48,832 nt of DNA, from positions 1 through 48,832 of the forward strand of contig CANMDH010000044.1 in the NCBI GenBank assembly GCA_947496555.1. The letters are read 5' to 3'. Under the pieces are notes generated by a model that was given only the letters and a program-made list of their open reading frames with translations, did not search any database and was not told the origin of the DNA. The first letter of the stretch is position 1; every line of letters begins with the position of its first letter. The stretch is from an uncultured Aquimarina sp. (GTDB lineage: Bacteria > Bacteroidota > Bacteroidia > Flavobacteriales > Flavobacteriaceae). The position numbers and the translations under genes were made by a program. Below, in pieces: positions 26,503 to 33,706 of this stretch.

Positions 26503-26817
26503 ATGAAATTAACAAAAGAACAAAAATTATTACAAACGATCGTTCAAAAAGCTTGGGAAGATGGAACTTTCAAGCAAGAATTAATGAACTCTCCAGTAGA
26601 AGCGATCGAAAAACTTACAGGTGAAAAAATTAATCTTCCTGAAGGAAAAACACTTGTGGTGCGTGATCAAACGGATGAATCAACCGTTTATATCAATATT
26701 CCGGCAGAACAAAGTACCGAGGATGTTGAACTAAGTGAAGAACAATTGGAAGCTATAGCCGGAGGCGATGATTATATCCCAAAATGGATAATTCCTACAT
26801 TCCCTTTTCAATTTTAA
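26503..26817 (+). CDS. NHLP-leader precursor peptide 7
   Basis: 104 residues. Leader subtype 2 (KAWEDGTFKQELMNSPVEAI, INLPEGKTLVVRDQTDESTV) ends LEAIAGG. The core DDYIPKWIIPTFPFQF (16 residues) is rich in Pro and aromatics, with one Thr and no Cys or Ser. First gene of the long unit that reaches the LanM-like gene. 53 nt to precursor 8. Confidence 0.92.
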   Translation: MKLTKEQKLLQTIVQKAWEDGTFKQELMNSPVEAIEKLTGEKINLPEGKTLVVRDQTDESTVYINIPAEQSTEDVELSEEQLEAIAGGDDYIPKWIIPTFPFQF

Positions 26818-26870
26818 TCAAACTAATTTCTATCATTAGAAAAACTATTAATCATAAAAACATTTAAATC

Positions 26871-27230
26871 ATGGAACTTACGCAAGAACAACAATTATTT
26901 ATGACCGTAATTCAAAAAGCTTGGGAAGATGAAACTTTCAAGCAGGAACTAATTGACTCACCAGTTGAGGCGATCGAAAAACTAACGGGGGGGAAAGTGA
27001 GCCTTCCAGAAGGAAAAACATTAGTTGTACGTGACCAAACTGATGAGTCCACGGTATACATTAACATCCCAACAGAGCAAAATGATGTAGACGTAGAACT
27101 TAATGAAGAGCAATTAGAAGCGGTAGCGGGTGGAAGTATCCCATTTCCAATATTAATTGGAACACCGCCCATCGTAATCGATCCTTGGGCTGGAGGTGAT
27201 GAAGCAGCACCAGATATTCCATTAATGTAG
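26871..27230 (+). CDS. NHLP-leader precursor peptide 8
   Basis: 119 residues. Subtype 2 leader (KAWEDETFKQELIDSPVEAI, VSLPEGKTLVVRDQTDESTV) ends LEAVAGG. At 31 residues its core is the longest here: it starts SIPFPILIGTPPIVIDPW and ends in an acidic tail GGDEAAPDIPLM. A second Gly-Gly lies inside the core, so a shorter final product is possible. No Cys. Confidence 0.92.
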   Translation: MELTQEQQLFMTVIQKAWEDETFKQELIDSPVEAIEKLTGGKVSLPEGKTLVVRDQTDESTVYINIPTEQNDVDVELNEEQLEAVAGGSIPFPILIGTPPIVIDPWAGGDEAAPDIPLM

Positions 27231-27276
27231 TTAATCAGTCATTTATCAATCAAAATAACGTTAAAATTTAAAAAAT

Positions 27277-27609
27277 ATGGAATTAACAAAAGAGCAAAAG
27301 CTATTACAGCAAGTAGTTCAAAAAGCCTGGGAAGACGAAACTTTTAAACAAGAGTTAGTGAACTCTCCATTAGAAGCGATCGAAAAACTAACAGGAGAAA
27401 AATTGAATTTGCCAGAAGGGAAAACCTTGGTAGTACGTGATCAAACTAATGAATCTACATTATATATCAACATCCCGGCAGAGCCTAATTTAGAGGATCT
27501 AGAGTTAAATGAAGAACAGCTAGAAGCTGTTGCAGGAGGAGGATTACCGTTTCAATGGCTAGGTCCAATATTTTTCCTCACAGCAGAAGGAAGTGACAGA
27601 CAAGCATAA
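27277..27609 (+). CDS. NHLP-leader precursor peptide 9
   Basis: 110 residues. Subtype 2 leader (KAWEDETFKQELVNSPLEAI, LNLPEGKTLVVRDQTNESTL) ends LEAVAGG. The 22-residue core starts GLPFQWLGPIFFL and ends TAEGSDRQA: hydrophobic and aromatic first, polar at the end. No Cys. Followed by precursor 10 after 40 nt without a terminator. Confidence 0.92.
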   Translation: MELTKEQKLLQQVVQKAWEDETFKQELVNSPLEAIEKLTGEKLNLPEGKTLVVRDQTNESTLYINIPAEPNLEDLELNEEQLEAVAGGGLPFQWLGPIFFLTAEGSDRQA

Positions 27610-27649
27610 TTCTAATATTAAAAATCTAGTAATCAAAAAAACAAAAAAA

Positions 27650-27994
27650 ATGACATTTACAGAACAACAAAAAAAAGGACAAGAAGTCCTTAACACAATT
27701 ATCAGAAAATCCTGGGAAGATGAAACTTTTAAACAAGAATTGATCAGTAATCCTGTAGCAATTATCAATAATATGAATCTTGAAGGGTTAGATATTCCTG
27801 TTGATAAAAAAATTGTTGCCGAAGACCAAACGGACACTTCTAAAATATTCTTAAACATTCCCGCAAAACCTGATCTAGATAGCCTAGAATTATCCGATGA
27901 AGAATTAGAATCAATATCTGGTGGTACTGATGTTATTGCAGGTATAGCCTTTGTTAGTTTAGCTTTTGCATCATATATGTATTTTAAAGAATAA
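27650..27994 (+). CDS. NHLP-leader precursor peptide 10 (Thr-Asp core)
   Basis: The ATG at 27650 (MTFTEQQKKGQEVL) is chosen over the frame start at 27593, which lies inside the previous gene. 114 residues. The leader is divergent (KSWEDETFKQELISNPVAII, VDKKIVAEDQTDTSKIFLNI) and ends LESISGG. The 22-residue core starts TDVIAGIAFVSLAFASYMYF: Ala/Gly/Val-rich and membrane-like, unlike precursors 1-9. A Thr directly after GG is also how the polytheonamide core begins, and a PoyF-like dehydratase gene lies downstream. Confidence 0.92.
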   Translation: MTFTEQQKKGQEVLNTIIRKSWEDETFKQELISNPVAIINNMNLEGLDIPVDKKIVAEDQTDTSKIFLNIPAKPDLDSLELSDEELESISGGTDVIAGIAFVSLAFASYMYFKE

Positions 27995-28029
27995 TAAATT
28001 AGAATAGTAAGAATAATAAATTAGTAAGT

Positions 28030-28377
28030 ATGAAAACTAAAATAGAAAATTTAATTGAAACAGGTACGTTAATTACAGAAATTGCATACCAGGCAAGAGA
28101 TAACGAATCATTTAAAGAAAAACTTATTAAAGAACCTCATCAGGCTATTGACGAATATGTGGGTAGACAAGAAGTTTTCGCCAAAAATGAAAACATAGTA
28201 GTGAATGAGCCGAACAGTGATGAAGTATATCTTGTGATACCTCGCAAAGTAGAGTTGGATGATATAGAACTATCAGATATAGAGTTGGAAAGTTTGTCTG
28301 GGGGCACAGACATATTTACAGGTATAGCTCTTGGTGTTTTAGCTATTGCAACAGGGTATGCTTTCGCTCAACTTTAA
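28030..28377 (+). CDS. NHLP-leader precursor peptide 11 (Thr-Asp core)
   Basis: 115 residues, the most divergent leader (ARDNESFKEKLIKEPHQAID, VNEPNSDEVYLVIPRKVELD), ending LESLSGG. The 23-residue core starts TDIFTGIALGVLAIATGYAF and closely parallels precursor 10 in start, length and Ala/Gly-rich character, so the two may act as a pair. The leader keeps the FKEKL and VYLVIP landmarks of the NHLP fold. Last precursor before the palindrome and oxygenase copy 2. Confidence 0.92.
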   Translation: MKTKIENLIETGTLITEIAYQARDNESFKEKLIKEPHQAIDEYVGRQEVFAKNENIVVNEPNSDEVYLVIPRKVELDDIELSDIELESLSGGTDIFTGIALGVLAIATGYAFAQL

Positions 28378-28386
28378 CAAATGTTT

Positions 28387-28420
28387 TTTAGCTTTAGCTA
28401 TTTAAATAGCTAAAGCTAAA
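28387..28420 (+). terminator. 34-bp perfect palindrome, probable attenuator
   Basis: TTTAGCTTTAGCTATTT and its exact reverse complement form a 34-bp perfect palindrome, followed by TTTTAATTT. It lies between the last precursor and the oxygenase gene, inside what is otherwise one unit. It would let many precursor transcripts stop while a fraction reads into the enzyme genes. Confidence 0.65.
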
Positions 28421-28441
28421 TTTTAATTTAACTCAATAAAA

Positions 28442-29665
28442 ATGTTAGAATTAGGATTAGATAAAATTAATAGTATATCAGAAGTACTATCTCCAATATC
28501 TTTTAAAGAGTTTGAAGATAGGTATTGGGAAAATGAAACTCTGGTTGTTAAAAGAAATTGTGAATGTTATTATAATTCTTTATTTACTTTCGAAAAATTC
28601 GACCAAATACTTAACCATTCTGTTCCAAGCGGAGAGAATATCAGTGTAGTTAGAAACTCTGGAGAATTTGAGAAAAAGAACTCTTCAGAATTTCAAAAAC
28701 CTAACGGTGGCTTGAACCTAAATCAATTATATGCATTATACGCTGATGGTTATTCAATTGTTGTAAATGGAGTACACCTTTATGATAAAAAAATAAATAA
28801 TTTAGTTAACAGTTTGCGAATTGAACTAAGTTCAAATATAGGGGCAAATATGTATTTAACTCCTGCAAACCAAAAGGCTTTTTCTCCTCATTACGATTCG
28901 CATGGAGTTTTTGTATTACAACTTTTTGGTAAAAAAAGGTGGAACATATATGATAACTCCAATTACAAAACTCCACTTGTAAATAGTTTTCAGCCCACCT
29001 TTAAAAAAGAGCAACTAATACTAAATAAAGAAGTTACATTAAACTCAGGGGATTTTATGTATATCCCTCGGGGAGTACCACATGACGCTTATACAGAAGA
29101 TAGTTCTTCATTACATATAACAATTGGGGTATATCCAGTTCAATGGATGGAGTTTTTCCAAAAATTGATTCAAACTATTGCTTATAGAGAAATCGACTTT
29201 AGAAAATCACTACCTTTGGGGTTATTAAGGAATGGTAATTATTCTGAAATCTCAGAACGTCTGAAAGAAAATAGTGACGGCATACAGAATCTTTTACTGG
29301 ATAAGAAAAATGTGGATGCAACTATCGAGCAGTTATTTGATGAACATAGAAAAACACTTGATACAAATTCTGATTCTAACTTTATGAGTATTGACAAAAT
29401 ACATAATATTGATCAGGATACTATGTTAGAACAACGTGATAATATGAATTGTAAAGTATATTGTGATACTATAAATTCGCGAATTGTATTTGCTGGAAAT
29501 TCTATAAAAGGTCCAGCTTCTATATTCCCTACTTTTCAATTTATTGCCTCTCAGAAAGACAAATTTGAAACAAAAGACATTCCCTTTGTAAGTCAAACAA
29601 ATAAAATCAAAATTGTAAAAAAACTTGTTAGGGGAGGTTTACTTAAAATCGTAACTCAATATTAA
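28442..29665 (+). CDS. JmjC/cupin-type Fe(II)/2-oxoglutarate oxygenase, copy 2
   Basis: 407 residues, a paralogue of the protein at 6746 over its full length (shared GGLNLNQLYALYADGYSIVV, MYLTPANQKA). The metal site is H150-x-D152 (FSPHYDSHGVFVLQLFGKKR) and H214 (FMYIPRGVPHDAYTE). Family knowledge (YcfD/RoxA type) gives hydroxylation of protein side chains. In this place, next to precursors 10 and 11 and the dehydratase, peptide modification is the natural inference. Its codon use and AT content are higher than in copy 1, so the two copies may have separate histories. Confidence 0.82.
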   Translation: MLELGLDKINSISEVLSPISFKEFEDRYWENETLVVKRNCECYYNSLFTFEKFDQILNHSVPSGENISVVRNSGEFEKKNSSEFQKPNGGLNLNQLYALYADGYSIVVNGVHLYDKKINNLVNSLRIELSSNIGANMYLTPANQKAFSPHYDSHGVFVLQLFGKKRWNIYDNSNYKTPLVNSFQPTFKKEQLILNKEVTLNSGDFMYIPRGVPHDAYTEDSSSLHITIGVYPVQWMEFFQKLIQTIAYREIDFRKSLPLGLLRNGNYSEISERLKENSDGIQNLLLDKKNVDATIEQLFDEHRKTLDTNSDSNFMSIDKIHNIDQDTMLEQRDNMNCKVYCDTINSRIVFAGNSIKGPASIFPTFQFIASQKDKFETKDIPFVSQTNKIKIVKKLVRGGLLKIVTQY

Positions 29666-29673
29666 AAATAATC

Positions 29674-29841
29674 ATGAATATGCTTAAAGGAAAATGGCTT
29701 TCAATTGTACTTGGACTATTAAACGTAATATTTGGTCTCCTAATTGGTATAAGGGGAAAAGAACAAATGCACTTTGCGGTAATTGTAGTAATAATAGGGG
29801 TAATAACATTGTTCTTGGGCTTTAAGAAAAAGAATGATTAA
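29674..29841 (+). CDS. 55-aa two-helix membrane protein, candidate immunity
   Basis: A short gene with ATG at 29674, nine bases after oxygenase copy 2 and 16 before the dehydratase. Two TM helices are clear: WLSIVLGLLNVIFGLLIGI and FAVIVVIIGVITLFLGF, joined by RGKEQMH, with a basic end KKKND. Small basic two-helix proteins of this kind are common immunity proteins beside membrane-active peptides. The hydrophobic cores of precursors 10 and 11 would be fitting targets. The topology is seen; the immunity role is inference. Confidence 0.7.
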   Translation: MNMLKGKWLSIVLGLLNVIFGLLIGIRGKEQMHFAVIVVIIGVITLFLGFKKKND

Positions 29842-29857
29842 TTCATTTTATTGATAT

Positions 29858-31285
29858 ATGGATGGTGTGGAAACTTTAACCAGAGATTTGTTTAAATCCC
29901 CTACGGATTTTGTTTTTCATTGTTTCGAAGAATTCAAAGCAACGCAGAACTCAAATTCATTTAACGATTTCGTAAATTGGTTGGAAGAGGCAAAAACGAC
30001 ACCTCTTCATGTAAACCGAATTTTCAAAAGCTTGTTTGAAACAGAAAAGATTTTCACTGAAGCTCACTCCATAGTTTTCAGAAGATATATTAAGGATCTG
30101 GATTTGTTATACCTTAATGGCTTTATAAATAGTTTAACTGATCAAATTAAGGATATTAATGGTTTGGGGGATCTTCATAATGGAAAATATACAACAAAAA
30201 TTATTCTAGAAGATAAAAATAAGATAGTTTTCAAACCGACTAGTAGTCGACTTACAACTTCTTATTTTGGGCTATTAGACTGGTTTAATAAAAAATCTAA
30301 GCTTCAACAAGGCAAATACAAAGTGCTGGATGCCGAAAATTTTCAATGGTTAGAATTTGTAGAATATAAATCCTGTAAAAATGAGCAAGAAGTAAGAGAA
30401 TATTACGGTAGAGCTGGGGCATTACTGTGTATCATTTACTTATTAAATGGTTCAGATTTTCATTATGAAAATCTTATCACACGCGGAAACACTCCTGTAC
30501 TAATTGATCATGAAACAATTATCCAACCAAGAGTATCCTCATCTCTTAAAAAGTTTTTTAAGCAATTTAAAGTTTTTGAGGAAGATAGCGTAATGAAGTC
30601 TTTTTTATTACCTGATAAGAATAAGGTAAATCCCGGTAACTGTGGTTTTGGCTACCACAAACAAACTCAATATACAAGTTTAATAAAAAAGTCTATTCAT
30701 CCGTATTCTGATGAATGGAGAATGGAGACTCAATATTCAATTCAAAACTTGTTCAAACACAATATTCCGATGCTTAATGGAAAGCGAGTGTACCCTGAAA
30801 AGTATCTGAATACGTTAATCCTAGGATTTCAATCTTGTTATCAATTGTTTATGCGTGAACGAACATTTTTGCTGTCTTCAAGTTCACCTATTCATGCCTT
30901 TCATAATACTAAAGCTCGTTTTATTTGGAGACCGACCAATGTTTATTCTAAGATTCAAAATAAAATGAAGCTTCCTGATAATTTAAAGAGCACTAAAGTA
31001 TTTGAACAAAAATTAAAGGACTATCTGTCTTTCGCATTTAAAAAAGTCCCTGAAAATTCGAAAATAAGACTAATTTTAAAACATGAGATTGCTCAGATGG
31101 GTCGAGGTGATATTCCTTATTTTGAAATAAACTCTTCCTCTCGTGATTTAGACACTGAATTTGGGGTTATCGAAAATTTCTTTGAGTTAAGTTGTATGGA
31201 AAATTTAGAAAGAAAATTAAGTAAGCTTTCAATAGAAGATCTTGAATATCAAAAAAGTTTAATCATTGATAGTATTAATAGCTAG
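29858..31285 (+). CDS. Stand-alone LanM-type dehydratase domain (PoyF-like)
   Basis: 475 residues, covering only the DUF4135 dehydratase half of a LanM enzyme; the roughly 400-residue LanC cyclase is absent. Signature residues are kept: D105-x-H107 ([13 protein letters not shown]), Lys126 (IVFKPTS), D200-x-H202-xx-N205 ([11 protein letters not shown]), D217-x-E219 (VLIDHETI), R354/R358 with T360 and Y363 ([11 protein letters not shown]) and GDIPYF at 417-422. This predicts ATP-dependent phosphorylation and elimination of Ser/Thr. In polytheonamide biosynthesis the similar lone domain PoyF dehydrates the first core Thr. Precursors 10 and 11 upstream start with Thr right after GG. No thioether can form, as the cores lack Cys. 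Confidence 0.88.
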   Translation: MDGVETLTRDLFKSPTDFVFHCFEEFKATQNSNSFNDFVNWLEEAKTTPLHVNRIFKSLFETEKIFTEAHSIVFRRYIKDLDLLYLNGFINSLTDQIKDINGLGDLHNGKYTTKIILEDKNKIVFKPTSSRLTTSYFGLLDWFNKKSKLQQGKYKVLDAENFQWLEFVEYKSCKNEQEVREYYGRAGALLCIIYLLNGSDFHYENLITRGNTPVLIDHETIIQPRVSSSLKKFFKQFKVFEEDSVMKSFLLPDKNKVNPGNCGFGYHKQTQYTSLIKKSIHPYSDEWRMETQYSIQNLFKHNIPMLNGKRVYPEKYLNTLILGFQSCYQLFMRERTFLLSSSSPIHAFHNTKARFIWRPTNVYSKIQNKMKLPDNLKSTKVFEQKLKDYLSFAFKKVPENSKIRLILKHEIAQMGRGDIPYFEINSSSRDLDTEFGVIENFFELSCMENLERKLSKLSIEDLEYQKSLIIDSINS

Positions 31286-31392
31286 AAAACAATCGTATTT
31301 GTTACAACCCTATTGTTTCTATTTAGTTATTTTAGTAATCATCAACAAAGGATAATTGTTTAGTTTTGCTAATAAAATAAAAAAAACCGAAA

Positions 31393-31414
31393 AAAGCGAC
31401 CAGTTGGTCGCTTT
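31393..31414. terminator. Bidirectional terminator
   Basis: AAAGCGACC-AGTT-GGTCGCTTT is a perfect 9-bp stem with a four-base loop. It has A-rich and T-containing flanks. It lies between the stop of the dehydratase gene and the end of the opposed precursor relic, so it can serve both. Confidence 0.75.
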
Positions 31415-31432
31415 ACTATTACACCTCAATTC

Positions 31433-31801
31433 TTAAGCAGCAGCAGCCGCAATTTCTGCTCCGACTTCCACTCCATAGGTAAAAAATCCAAGTGGTCAAT
31501 AACCCTGTAAATGATCCAATAGAGTATTGTCACCTCCTGACACAGACTCTAGCTGTTCTTCACTTAATTCTACATCTTCTAAATTGGGTTTAGCAGGGAT
31601 ATCAATGTAAAGACATTCCGGATTAGGTCGGTCGATTACCTTAATCTCCTTATCAAGCGATAAATCACTACCTAAAAAAGTTTCTAAAGTTTCTTTTGGG
31701 TTATCAATAAGATCTCTTTTAAAAGTTTCACTTTCCCAAGCTTTTAAAACAATTTCTTTAATAAAATCTTTTCCTTTTTGTTGTTGTTCTGTTAATTCTA
31801 T
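31433..31801 (-). pseudogene. Decayed NHLP-leader precursor peptide 12
   Basis: The minus-strand frame reads as a full NHLP leader: KAWESETFKRDLIDNPKETL, IKVIDRPNPECLYIDIPAKP, then EEQLESVSGG. The codon where siblings have ATG is ATA (31799-31801), followed by GAA TTA ACA as in precursor 9. The core DNTLLDHLQGY meets an in-frame TGA at 31496-31498; read-through would add PLGFFTYGVEVGAEIAAAA up to TAA at 31433. Two disabling changes suggest a recent pseudogene. ATA initiation or use of the short product cannot be fully excluded. The promoter is still intact. Confidence 0.85.
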
Positions 31802-31830
31802 GATTAATAATTTTAAAAGACTTAATACCC

Positions 31831-31866
31831 TAAAGCTATATGTCTTTTGGAATATAAAACTGACAA
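31831..31866 (-). promoter_or_regulatory. Regulon promoter of decayed precursor 12
   Basis: On the minus strand TTGTCAGTT (31866-31858) is followed 28 bp later by TAGCTTTA (31838-31831), the same spacing as at the intact promoters. The upstream partner box 21 bp away is poorly conserved (ATGGTTTAA). Confidence 0.6.
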
Positions 31867-31934
31867 TCAGTAAGTTGTTTAAACCATTCTAAAAAATAAC
31901 AAACAATGTGTCAGGTAAACCCTCTCATCATTGG

Positions 31935-31991
31935 TCGTCTATTTTAACCGTTCTTTTGTCAGAAATACATACAGATAGTAGCATAGTTTTG
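31935..31991 (+). promoter_or_regulatory. Regulon promoter of the gene at 32052
   Basis: Boxes TCGTCTATT (31935-31943) and TTGTCAGAA (31956-31964) start 21 bp apart. TAGTTTTG, a perfect TAnnTTTG -7 element, starts at 31984, 28 bp after the second box. This brings an unknown gene into the peptide regulon. Confidence 0.65.
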
Positions 31992-32051
31992 TGTGCATAG
32001 ATTTAGTATAGAATGTAAATGATCCATCAAAAAACAATCAACTAACAAGCT

Positions 32052-32543
32052 ATGTTTAACAAAACACATAATCAAGATAAAACCCTTTCTAAGATTATTA
32101 AACAATTTAATGGCCTCAAAAAGATTGAAGCCTTTGATATAATTTCAAAATTAGAAACGCTACTTTTTTATGCGCCTAATCCTGTAAACTTTGAAGATAG
32201 CGATACATTTGCTATCTCAGGTATCAAGCAAAATAGAGATATAGATCCATTTCAATTTACCTTACTTCCTAACGGAAATCTTTGTGAATTTATAGGCTGT
32301 AATGACTTTTTACACCTATACAAAGAACACAAAAGATTCGTGCCTGACTGGCCTATTTTTTCTACCTATTATTATAAATCCAAATATGCTCCTTTGGAAA
32401 TGATCAAACTTACAAAGCAAAACTTAAAAGAAAGCTTTAAAGGAACAGCAGAGCAAAATAGAATAGAGCCATTCTTGCTTCAAAATAAAATCAAAGCAAA
32501 AGATTATATAAGTAAACGACTATTGCTATTAGATGCATACTAA
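32052..32543 (+). CDS. Hypothetical protein, 163 aa, in the peptide regulon
   Basis: I do not recognise this protein. It is soluble, with no signal peptide or TM helix, mixed alpha/beta. A helical N-terminus (LSKIIKQFNGLKKIEAFDII) leads to a segment PFQFTLLPNGNLCEFIGCND that looks like a beta hairpin, then a basic helical C-terminus. Its promoter has the 21-bp box pair and the 28-bp spacing of the precursor and export promoters, and this is the only evidence for its link to the system. An accessory, immunity or regulatory role is open. Confidence 0.7.
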   Translation: MFNKTHNQDKTLSKIIKQFNGLKKIEAFDIISKLETLLFYAPNPVNFEDSDTFAISGIKQNRDIDPFQFTLLPNGNLCEFIGCNDFLHLYKEHKRFVPDWPIFSTYYYKSKYAPLEMIKLTKQNLKESFKGTAEQNRIEPFLLQNKIKAKDYISKRLLLLDAY

Positions 32544-32698
32544 AGTGCATGAGCAGTTTCTTTTATATTTATTACCCTGGTAACTTGGATAAGAAAAAAA
32601 TCAAAAATCTTCTACTTTTTTTCAATAGTACATTCAGTTACCATATAACACACCCTTTTTTCACATAGAGCCAAATTGGAATTAAAAGTTTTTGGTTT

Positions 32699-32725
32699 AT
32701 AACCATAAATATAATTTATGGTTAT
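32699..32725. terminator. Hairpin between hypothetical genes
   Basis: ATAACCATAAAT and ATTTATGGTTAT form a perfect 12-bp stem around ATA. It lies 156 bp past the stop at 32543 and 80 bp before the next start; an operator for the lipoprotein gene is also possible. Confidence 0.45.
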
Positions 32726-32805
32726 CATCATTAATATAAATAAAAATATATGATAAATATTTCGGATTTTTGCAGTGTTAAATAAATTCTTAAAAATCTA
32801 AGTAT

Positions 32806-33663
32806 ATGAAAAACACCTTATTATTACTAGTCTGCTTAGTTATAATGTCATGTAAAAATGAAAAGACTGCTCATGACAATGCATCTCCAGATGAGATACA
32901 AAAGATAGAACATTCTAAATCTGCCGAACACGAAAAAATCAATAAAAAAGGGACGAAGGCGATAAAAAGTGAACGATTATTATCTGAAAAAGATGATAAA
33001 GTAAATCTGGAACATCTCATAAACACCAAAACATTTTTTAAGAAGCAAGACAACTATGTTTTGAACTATAAATACCCGTATCTAAACGAGAATATCAAAC
33101 CTTCGTATAAGGTTTTTAATGAGTATTTACAGAACAATTATTTAAGTACAGAAACTGCAGTGAGTGAAGTTTTAAAAAACAATAGTTTATCATGTGATAC
33201 ATCGGTTATAGACGTGCATCGTTACAAACGGATCATTGATTATAAAGTTTATGGTAAGGAAAACCAGTTGATTAGTATCTTACTGTATAAAGCAAATCAT
33301 TATACCGATGAAAATCATTCTTCTTATATGTTTAAGTGTCTCAATTTCGATTTGGAAGCAGCTGTTTTTCTAAACTACAATACGCTGCTTAAGAAAAATT
33401 CTGAAGCCGAAATGTTATCCAAAATCAATCAAAAATTGATAAATAAAATCTCTAAGGAGAACCATTACAAAGATTGTTGGGAACTATCTAGTGATAATTT
33501 TGAAGCTAACAAAGATAATTTTGTAATTACCAACAACAGTATAAAGTTTTATTTTGACGACTGTATTATTTGTCCGTCTTATACTGGAAGATATGCGGTA
33601 GAAATTCCTCTTGATGAAATTGTTCATTTATTAAATGATGATCGTAAAGAGTTGGTATTATAA
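32806..33663 (+). CDS. Hypothetical lipoprotein, 285 aa
   Basis: The N-terminus (MKNTLLLLVCLVIMSCKNEK) is a lipoprotein signal with the lipidated Cys in IMSC, followed by a charged Lys/Glu linker of about 50 residues. The folded part (about 65-285) has a conserved-looking end with two Cys (FYFDDCIICPSYTGRYAVEI) and a C-terminal LDEIVHLL. This end resembles the DUF3298-like lipoprotein ending in which EIPLxEI precedes the terminus, but I am not sure. It should sit in the envelope. The next gene starts 43 nt downstream. Confidence 0.75.
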   Translation: MKNTLLLLVCLVIMSCKNEKTAHDNASPDEIQKIEHSKSAEHEKINKKGTKAIKSERLLSEKDDKVNLEHLINTKTFFKKQDNYVLNYKYPYLNENIKPSYKVFNEYLQNNYLSTETAVSEVLKNNSLSCDTSVIDVHRYKRIIDYKVYGKENQLISILLYKANHYTDENHSSYMFKCLNFDLEAAVFLNYNTLLKKNSEAEMLSKINQKLINKISKENHYKDCWELSSDNFEANKDNFVITNNSIKFYFDDCIICPSYTGRYAVEIPLDEIVHLLNDDRKELVL

Positions 33664-33706
33664 AACTTGTGAAAAAGATATAATGTTTAATCAATATAGA
33701 AGAGCC

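Larger units (their letters stand above)
31286..32051. other. Gap without intact gene: terminator, precursor relic, promoters
   Basis: The stretch holds a terminator shared by the converging units (31393-31414), the decayed precursor 12 on the minus strand (31433-31801), its promoter (31831-31866) and the divergent regulon promoter of the gene at 32052 (31935-31991). Confidence 0.7.

Noticed and set aside
29858-31285. A complete class II lanthipeptide synthetase
   Set aside because: The LanC cyclase domain is absent and the precursor cores contain no Cys, so thioether rings cannot form.
8967-31285. A full polytheonamide-type pathway
   Set aside because: No radical-SAM epimerase or methyltransferase is encoded in the window; only leader type, exporter and lone dehydratase are shared.
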